Of a stretch of 47,610 nt of DNA, positions 42,781 through 47,610 are shown piece after piece (the stretch's first letter is position 1; each line of letters starts with the position of its first letter). The notes beneath the pieces were generated by a model. The model searched no databases. It was given only the letters and a program-made list of their open reading frames with translations, and had not been told where the DNA came from. Source of the stretch: Oligoflexales bacterium (GTDB lineage Bacteria; Bdellovibrionota_B; Oligoflexia; Oligoflexales; RGVZ01); assembly GCA_947468665.1 (NCBI GenBank), contig CANILH010000016.1, forward strand, positions 1 to 47,610, read 5' to 3'. The position numbers and the translations under genes were made by a program.

Positions 42781-43132
42781 GGGGCCGTCATGGTTTCGAC
42801 ATGCACGGTCGTCGAGTCAAAGCGCATGTCCGGGGTGGGGCCGTCACCCGGTTATTAAAGGCGGACCAACGCTTATTCGGCAACGAATTCGCACTCGCAG
42901 CTTAATGTAGCTGCCGTCGAACTCAAAGCGGCTACGGCTTTGGGGGATGGCGTAATCAATGTGGCTTGGTGTCTGGGACTTCCGTCTGGAGTCCACGGCA
43001 TGACGACAATCAGGCTGCGGCATCTTGAGCCTGTCTGTGGGCGCTTGAAGCAAGAGGATAAATTACAAGACTAAACATGTAGTGCTTTTTCCGACGCGTG
43101 TATGGACGCGGGTTCGATTCCCGCCGGCTCCA
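42781..43132 (+). ncRNA. ssrA: Transfer-messenger RNA (tmRNA)
   Basis: One-piece tmRNA of ~352 bases. The 5' end GGGGCCGTCATGGTTTCGAC is typical. It pairs with the 3' end GGCTCC-A to form the acceptor stem, and the T arm is GCGGGTTCGATTCCCGC. CCA is not encoded. The tag frame starts at GGC 42879 and reads GNEFALAA, then TAA at 42903-42905. With SmpB, tmRNA frees stalled ribosomes and marks the product for proteolysis. A weak promoter (CTTGTG, 17 bases, TTATAT) overlaps the ahpD terminator. Mobile elements often insert at the 3' end of ssrA, which fits the accessory-looking genes downstream. Confidence 0.96.
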
Positions 43133-43195
43133 CTTGGTTGTTTTTGGTTTGTGCATCGTTGGACTTTGGCCGGACTTCGGTCGTGTACCAAAAGT

Positions 43196-43254
43196 ACACT
43201 CCCCCACCCCGGCCTTTGTCCGCCTTGCCCAAACACAAAAAAACCGGCGTGGAG
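43196..43254 (+). repeat. Direct repeat flanking the GNAT cassette, copy A
   Basis: The element begins ACACTCCC, contains the identical stretch GGCCTTTGTCCGC and then GCCCAAACACAA, and ends near GGCGTGGAG. It matches copy B at 44336-44395 at most positions over about 60 bases. It begins 64 bases after the end of tmRNA. A small perfect hairpin, GTGTAC-CAAAA-GTACAC (43183-43199), overlaps its start. Confidence 0.75.
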
Positions 43255-43404
43255 CGCAGCCGCGACGGTTCTGCTCCGCTGTCAGTTAATTAATTCCCGT
43301 GACCATTCGGCGAGCCTCATGAAACCAAAGAAGGTGACCGCGCTTACTTCACCCCTGAGCGGGCACGACACCAGTATGTCAATAAATTACAGCGGCACAC
43401 TAAA

Positions 43405-44319
43405 ATGAAAATTACTGAGCAATTTAAGACACAGTATTTAGACTATTTGAGACGTTATCTTCCGCAGGAAATTACACAGAATACCGATTTTTTAAACGCG
43501 GTATTTACTGGCCTTGACGAATTAACAGAACTCAGCGCCCCTGAAGTATGTGCTGCCCGTAAAAATGGACTAGCGATTTCATGTGAATCAACTGATTTAG
43601 CGGAAAGAATGTTGAAACTCGCGAACGGAAATGAATTTATCGCGGGAGCACGTTTTAAAAATCTAGACATTAACTTTCCATTTATCGAAATCACTCCGGC
43701 GACAGAGATGTCCCCAGAAATTTTATGTGAAATCAGTAGGATCGTTCAGGATCAATTTAAGAATCTTCGACCAAAGGGTCTGAAGTTTAAAAGTAAGCCA
43801 ACCGCGCATTCCAACTTTGAGCAGTGGTCACACACTGTTTTCGGGAGGATTGAAAAAAAAGAAATATCGCAAATCCCCACAGGATTGGACCTCTCCTTCA
43901 CGCAGAATCTTGATTGGCATCAGCGGTATGCAACAGAATATTACGAAAGAATCGCCGAAAAACAGGAGCTGAATGGATTTGTTCGCGTTGGGCAACTGGA
44001 TGAATTTCAAGAATCGGCAAAAGACCAAGCATTACTTGTCGCGAGTGACGCCGATGGATTTTGTGGTGTTATCGCTGGAACTAATAATCCGCTCTACGGG
44101 TTATCGGCTATTTACATGATTGAGAGTTACCTCTCAAAGAGGTGGGTTGGAAAAAAACTCGCTCCAATTGCTCACGATTTCTTTCTAAATGAACTGGCAA
44201 AGAAATATGATTATGTCTGGGGCACAATCTACGCCAAAAACCTTTCGTCACTGAAGACAGCTCTCCGAGTCGGCAGAAGAATTATCGAGACGGAATACTT
44301 CGTTCGATTCGATGATTGA
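43405..44319 (+). CDS. GNAT-like acetyltransferase in a repeat-flanked cassette
   Basis: 304 residues. The C-terminal ~100 residues fit a GNAT-like fold (QALLVASDADGFCGVIAGTN, AIYMIESYLSKRWVGKKLAP, DYVWGTIYAKNLSSLKTALR), in which the arginine/glycine acetyl-CoA loop is weak. The N-terminal ~170 residues are unrecognised. The coding sequence is clearly more AT-rich than neighbouring genes (many AAA, GAA, ATT and TTA codons), has no clear ribosome site, and is bounded by two imperfect direct repeats. These are signs of recent acquisition. Substrate unknown. Confidence 0.65.
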   Translation: MKITEQFKTQYLDYLRRYLPQEITQNTDFLNAVFTGLDELTELSAPEVCAARKNGLAISCESTDLAERMLKLANGNEFIAGARFKNLDINFPFIEITPATEMSPEILCEISRIVQDQFKNLRPKGLKFKSKPTAHSNFEQWSHTVFGRIEKKEISQIPTGLDLSFTQNLDWHQRYATEYYERIAEKQELNGFVRVGQLDEFQESAKDQALLVASDADGFCGVIAGTNNPLYGLSAIYMIESYLSKRWVGKKLAPIAHDFFLNELAKKYDYVWGTIYAKNLSSLKTALRVGRRIIETEYFVRFDD

Positions 44320-44335
44320 AGGCCTTGGCACCCGC

Positions 44336-44395
44336 ACACTCCCTCACGCCGGCCTTTGTCCGCGCGGCCCAAACACAAGAATAACCAGCGTCGAA
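44336..44395 (+). repeat. Direct repeat flanking the GNAT cassette, copy B
   Basis: Begins ACACTCCC, shares GGCCTTTGTCCGC and GCCCAAACACAA with copy A, and ends near CAGCGTCGAA. The copies are about 1,140 bases apart in the same orientation, on either side of the acetyltransferase gene. It begins 16 bases after that gene's stop. Confidence 0.75.
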
Positions 44396-44453
44396 CTTAC
44401 CTTTTCCCGGCCGAATTTGATCTGGTAGGCCATGACTATTCCAGGCCTAAGAA

Positions 44454-44562
44454 CGTTACTTAAGTCCAAATTAAGTAACGAATATTGATATTTTCGTTAC
44501 TTATGGTAAAATTAAGGGACGGTAGCTAGATTATTCGTTACTTATGGTAGGGTCAGGTAACG
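44454..44562 (+). promoter_or_regulatory. Three 27-bp palindromic operators at 41-bp period upstream of fic
   Basis: Operator 1 (44454-44480): CGTTACTTAA, 7-base spacer, TTAAGTAACG, a perfect palindrome. Operator 2 (44495-44521): CGTTACTTAT, 7 bases, TTAAGGGACG. Operator 3 (44536-44562): CGTTACTTAT, 7 bases, TCAGGTAACG. The right arms of 2 and 3 each match operator 1 in 8 of 10 positions. The starts are 41 bases apart, about four helical turns, so bound proteins would line up on one face. The last one ends two bases before ATG 44565 and contains its ribosome site. Confidence 0.8.
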
Positions 44563-44564
44563 CC

Positions 44565-45758
44565 ATGACAAAGCCCAAGAACCCAAGACAAACCACACCG
44601 GAAGCCAACCGGGCAGGCCGCTTCGTGACCCACATCAAGGGGTACAAGGCCTTCCAGCCCGCGCCTCTTCCTCCAGAGCCACCTCTAACTCAAGACGAGG
44701 AATTGATTTACCTTCTTGGTCAAGCGACACACGCGATTGGTAAGCTCAGCGGCCTCTCAGCCGTCATCCCAGATCCAGACTTGTTCGTGTACCTTTACGT
44801 GCGGAAAGAAGCTCTACTTAGCTCCCAGATCGAGGGCACGCAGTGCTCTCTTGAAGACATTCTGAATCCAGATGCCGAACCGATATCAGACACGGCGAAG
44901 CCACAGGATATTGAAGAAGTTTCAAACTACGTCAAGGCCATGAATCAGGGACTTACTCGCCTTGCAAGACTCCCAGTTAGCACAAGACTGATCAAGGAGA
45001 TCCACTCTACTCTCATGCTTGGTGTGCGGGGATCAGCAAAAACTCCAGGCGAGTTCCGGAGGTCGCAGAATTGGATCGGAAGGCCTGGCGCAAATCTGAT
45101 GACAGCTGAATTCGTGCCGCCACCTCCTGACGACGTGGATCGCCTGATGTCAGACCTTGAGACGTTCGTTCATCAAGTCGATAGGATTCCTCCACTGGTC
45201 AAAGTCGCCCTGATCCATGCTCAGTTTGAGACCATCCATCCATTCCTCGACGGCAACGGCAGGCTCGGGCGTCTTTTGATCACATTCTTGCTGGTCCACT
45301 GGCAGGTGCTCGACAAACCCTTGCTCTACATCAGCTACTACTTCAAAGCTCACCGGACTGAATACTATGCAAGACTCACGGATATCAGATTGCGCGGCGA
45401 TTGGGAGGGATGGATCAAATTCTTCCTGCGGGCAGTGTACGAGTCCGCCGAGATGGGAACTCAAAGCGCTACGGAAATTCACAAGCTTATGACCGCAGAT
45501 CGCAGCCGATTTCATACTGAGGACGTATCGCCGACTACGCTACAGGTCTACGATCAGTTCTGTCGAGAACCTATCCTCACTAATCCGACACTGGTCGCGA
45601 GACTCGAGTCATCGAAGCCCACGGTCCAGAGGGCACTTGAACATCTGCAAAAGCTTGGGATCATAAAGGAGATCAGTGGCAAACAACGCCGACGTCGTTA
45701 TGCCTATCAAGCATACCTCGACATACTGACAAGAGATACGACGACTCGGATTGGATAG
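44565..45758 (+). CDS. Fic-domain protein with N-terminal inhibitory motif and C-terminal winged helix
   Basis: 397 residues from ATG 44565. An ATG at 44544 lies inside the third operator and lacks a ribosome site. The inhibitory motif (S/T)xxxE(G/N) is present as SSQIEG (86-91), the arrangement of class II Fic proteins in which Glu90 blocks ATP. The Fic motif HPFLDGNGRLGR is at 225-236 with catalytic His225. The C-terminal ~70 residues form a winged helix (NPTLVARLESSKPTVQRALE). It should transfer AMP to a protein target when inhibition is relieved. The HTH and upstream palindromes suggest it regulates its own gene. No antitoxin-like partner is next to it. Confidence 0.92.
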   Translation: MTKPKNPRQTTPEANRAGRFVTHIKGYKAFQPAPLPPEPPLTQDEELIYLLGQATHAIGKLSGLSAVIPDPDLFVYLYVRKEALLSSQIEGTQCSLEDILNPDAEPISDTAKPQDIEEVSNYVKAMNQGLTRLARLPVSTRLIKEIHSTLMLGVRGSAKTPGEFRRSQNWIGRPGANLMTAEFVPPPPDDVDRLMSDLETFVHQVDRIPPLVKVALIHAQFETIHPFLDGNGRLGRLLITFLLVHWQVLDKPLLYISYYFKAHRTEYYARLTDIRLRGDWEGWIKFFLRAVYESAEMGTQSATEIHKLMTADRSRFHTEDVSPTTLQVYDQFCREPILTNPTLVARLESSKPTVQRALEHLQKLGIIKEISGKQRRRRYAYQAYLDILTRDTTTRIG

Positions 45759-45791
45759 ACGACCCACTCACTCCCACCTAGGAGACAACTC

Positions 45792-46169
45792 ATGATCATT
45801 AACAAAGTCCATAAAGCCGCCTGCCATTGCCGTGCAGTAGAATTTGAGCTCGACCTGCCAAATGGTTTAGCTAGCCCACGCAGGTGTGACTGCTCTTTTT
45901 GCCGGATGCGCGGAGCGATTGTAGCCTCTGTAAACCTTGATGGAATCAGAATCCTCAAGGGTCAAGACAAACTAAGACTCTATCAATTCAACACGATGAC
46001 AGCGAAGCACTACTTTTGCTCGGTGTGCGGGATTTACACTCATCACCAACGCCGATCAAACCCCAAAGAATATGGATTTAACGTCGCCTGCCTTGAGGGC
46101 GTAAATCCGTTCGAGCTTAAGGACGTTCCCGTAATGGATGGCATTAATCATCCGGCGGACAGAAAGTAA
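45792..46169 (+). CDS. GFA/CENP-V family zinc protein
   Basis: 125 residues. The GFA pattern of cysteines is complete: Cys11 and Cys13 (ACHC), Cys32, Cys34 and Cys37 (CDCSFC), Cys76 and Cys79 (CSVC), and Cys100. The family was named for glutathione-dependent formaldehyde activation, but the role of most members is unproven. GGAG precedes ATG 45792. It is 33 bases after fic, and the next gene starts 6 bases after it stops. Confidence 0.9.
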   Translation: MIINKVHKAACHCRAVEFELDLPNGLASPRRCDCSFCRMRGAIVASVNLDGIRILKGQDKLRLYQFNTMTAKHYFCSVCGIYTHHQRRSNPKEYGFNVACLEGVNPFELKDVPVMDGINHPADRK

Positions 46170-46175
46170 TCCGGC

Positions 46176-46988
46176 GTGATTATTAAATCTCTTGGCAGGC
46201 AAACCGACCTGATCTTCTCAAGATTCTCGGGATCAGTGATTGATCGGGGCTCATACACTCTAATTCAAACGCCCTCTAACCCAGATTTTTACTGGGGCAA
46301 TTACATCGTCTTTGATCACGCCCCAAAAAAAGGCTCCTTACGTGATTGGAAGGAAATTTTTAACCAGGAGTTTTCTTATTACTTCGCTCCACACCACTAT
46401 GTCTTCACCTGGGATACCGGAAGCGAAAATAAAGGTAACGTCGAGGAGTTTTTGAGGGAAGGCTTTGACATGGATTCGGCGATTGTTCTCACAGCGAAGA
46501 AACTTCACCCTCCGCCTCATTTAAACCAGAACATCGAGATCCGCCCGCTTACGGCTGATCAAGACTGGGCTCAGGCAGCGAACCTACAAACAATTTGCGC
46601 TGACCCGAGATTTCTTAACGCCGACTACGCTGAATTTAAAACACGGCAGATGACCGACTACCGCAAAATGGCTAAAGCCGGGATGGGAGCCCGTTTCGGG
46701 GCCTTTATGGACGACCAGATGGTGGCTGACTTAGGGGTTTTTCATGATGGAAAAATCGGGCGATATCAGAATGTCGTCACGCACCCGGATTTTAGGCGTA
46801 AAGGCATTTGCGGGACTCTCGTATACCGGGCTGGCATGGTAGCGTTGAAGGAATTTGGCGCGGAGTGTCTTGTCATGGAAGCTGATGCTGATTATCATGC
46901 CGCTAGAGTTTATGAATCTGTTGGGTTCAAAAGACACGAGATAAACTACGCTTTAAGCTGGTGGAAGCAGAAAAATACCAATGGCTGA
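46176..46988 (+). CDS. GNAT family N-acetyltransferase
   Basis: 270 residues from GTG 46176, 6 bases after the GFA gene. The first ~120 residues are an extra domain with aromatic residues (FYWGNYIVFDHAP, YYFAPHHYVFTWD). The GNAT core follows, with the acetyl-CoA loop in VVTHPDFRRKGICGTLVYRAG and the C-terminal AARVYESVGFKRHE. Two-domain GNATs of this size usually act on small molecules or aminoacyl substrates; the target is unknown. It overlaps the next GNAT gene by 8 bases. Confidence 0.85.
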   Translation: MIIKSLGRQTDLIFSRFSGSVIDRGSYTLIQTPSNPDFYWGNYIVFDHAPKKGSLRDWKEIFNQEFSYYFAPHHYVFTWDTGSENKGNVEEFLREGFDMDSAIVLTAKKLHPPPHLNQNIEIRPLTADQDWAQAANLQTICADPRFLNADYAEFKTRQMTDYRKMAKAGMGARFGAFMDDQMVADLGVFHDGKIGRYQNVVTHPDFRRKGICGTLVYRAGMVALKEFGAECLVMEADADYHAARVYESVGFKRHEINYALSWWKQKNTNG

Positions 46989-47487
46989 AAACTCAAAAGA
47001 CCCTATTATCCGCATAGGCCGACCGGGAGATGAAGCCGGAATTCACGAGGCCCACATGCGCTCCATTCGTGAGATCTGCGTCAAAGACCACGGCGAAGAG
47101 GAAATTAAGGGTTGGGGCTTTCGTACTCTTGGCACCCGCTGGCAAGAGCCGCTCAAAACCGGCCACGTCTGGGTGATTGAACTGGAGAATATCATTCAGG
47201 GCTACGGCTACATCCGGATCTTTGAAGAAGATGGCATCGCAAAGGCACATCTCCACGGGCTATATATTACGCCCGAAGTCTTGCGCAAAGGGCTTGGGCT
47301 CAAATTAGCGAAACTTATGATCGCAAAGGCGAAGGAGTCTGGCGCAAAGTCCATTTCGCTGGAGTCGTCACTGACTGCCCATGAATTTTATAAAAAACTT
47401 GGGTTCTTAGACACTGGTCCCCTTCAGCATTCTGTAATCGCTGAATACCCGGTAAGTAATTACCCTATGATCATGGCTATTTATTGA
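46981..47487 (+). CDS. GNAT family N-acetyltransferase
   Basis: 168 residues of a compact GNAT. LHGLYITPEVLRKGLGLKLAKLM holds the acetyl-CoA loop (RKGLG) and AHEFYKKLGF the last conserved motif. The early part (GRPGDEAGIHEAHMRSIREI) is the usual GNAT helix. The substrate cannot be read. The 8-base overlap with the preceding GNAT gene implies translational coupling and possibly joint action. Confidence 0.88.
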   Translation: MAENSKDPIIRIGRPGDEAGIHEAHMRSIREICVKDHGEEEIKGWGFRTLGTRWQEPLKTGHVWVIELENIIQGYGYIRIFEEDGIAKAHLHGLYITPEVLRKGLGLKLAKLMIAKAKESGAKSISLESSLTAHEFYKKLGFLDTGPLQHSVIAEYPVSNYPMIMAIY

Positions 47488-47610
47488 ATTAGGTTTTTTG
47501 CACCAATTTTTAGTGACGCAAAGCCTTTATTTAAACTCTATTGAACTTCTTCAAAACCTATTATTTCGACTCGACGCCGTCTTTAGGAGATGATTTTTTT
47601 AATTTCCGAC

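Noticed and set aside
43133-43404. A tmRNA 3'-end duplication (attR-like) downstream of ssrA
   Set aside because: I searched for a second copy of the GGTTCGATTCCCGCC segment in the downstream 4 kb by eye and saw none, so no classical att duplication is claimed.
43196-44395. Integron attC sites around the acetyltransferase gene
   Set aside because: The repeats have GCCCAAAC but not the paired RYYYAAC/GTTRRRY cores in inverted order, and no integron integrase is present.
44454-44562. Three regularly spaced repeats that could be a short CRISPR array
   Set aside because: The unit is a 27-bp palindrome with only 14 bases between copies, the right arms diverge, there are no cas genes, and the array abuts a start codon. 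An operator array explains it better.
47561-47610. Possible C-terminus of a minus-strand gene (ending DGVESK) or a new plus-strand start at 47593
   Set aside because: Only 50 bases are available, and the plus-strand ATG sits directly on its GGAG without the needed spacing. Neither can be supported from this window.

Overview
The window looks like chromosome of a diderm, flagellated bacterium with roughly 50% GC. My best guess is the Bdellovibrionota/Oligoflexia or a related former delta-proteobacterial line. The evidence is a Kdo transferase and a heptosyltransferase (so LPS), FliK and FlgD behind a sigma-54 type promoter, many lipoproteins of unknown function, TPR proteins, and a tmRNA whose readable tag is GNEFALAA, close in style to the short G-N-x-x-ALAA tag I recall for Bdellovibrio. 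No phage, IS, CRISPR array or tRNA gene was found. The taxonomic guess is inference.

Layout. 1-5808: the cut end of a repeat-type protein, a TPR lipoprotein, a stand-alone receiver protein, a small membrane protein, RppH, an outer-membrane-like protein, and a membrane-anchored helical-repeat protein with a CNB-like C-terminus. 5823-8451: a small CxxH/CxxC zinc-type protein behind a sigma-54 type promoter, an RlmL-like 23S rRNA methyltransferase, and a DksA-like protein with a histone-H1-like tail. 8474-15450, minus strand: a ribosome/housekeeping block transcribed in the order rplU, rpmA, terminator, obgE, nadD, rsfS, rlmH, comF-like, mutS. 15698-20598: a PLP Cys/Met-metabolism enzyme, an alpha/beta hydrolase, formate-THF ligase and a SIMPL-domain periplasmic protein. 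20868-23136: two related lipoproteins. 23460-25935: a COG2509-type FAD protein and a methyltransferase.

26016-30247: the flagellar hook block fliK-flgD plus a small exported protein, with a sigma-54 promoter and a paired 10-bp direct repeat upstream. 30251-34221, minus strand: RNase G, Kdo transferase and heptosyltransferase in a tight operon. 34409-38642: an uncharacterised envelope operon of an inner-membrane protein, a large lipoprotein with carboxypeptidase-regulatory-like modules, and a receiver-like/PilZ protein that probably reads c-di-GMP. 38766-40477: three lipoproteins, two of them tiny and sharing a 24-residue C-terminal motif. 40474-42691: a peroxide-defence module, oxyR divergent from ahpC-ahpD, with an OxyR-type palindrome between them.

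42781-47610: tmRNA followed by a region that looks accessory. An AT-richer GNAT-like gene is bracketed by an imperfect ~60-bp direct repeat. Next comes a Fic protein with an N-terminal inhibitory motif and C-terminal winged helix, whose start codon directly follows three 27-bp palindromes repeated at exactly 41-bp steps. A GFA-family protein and two GNAT acetyltransferases end the window. The Fic operator array and the repeat-flanked cassette beside ssrA are the most unusual structures I found.
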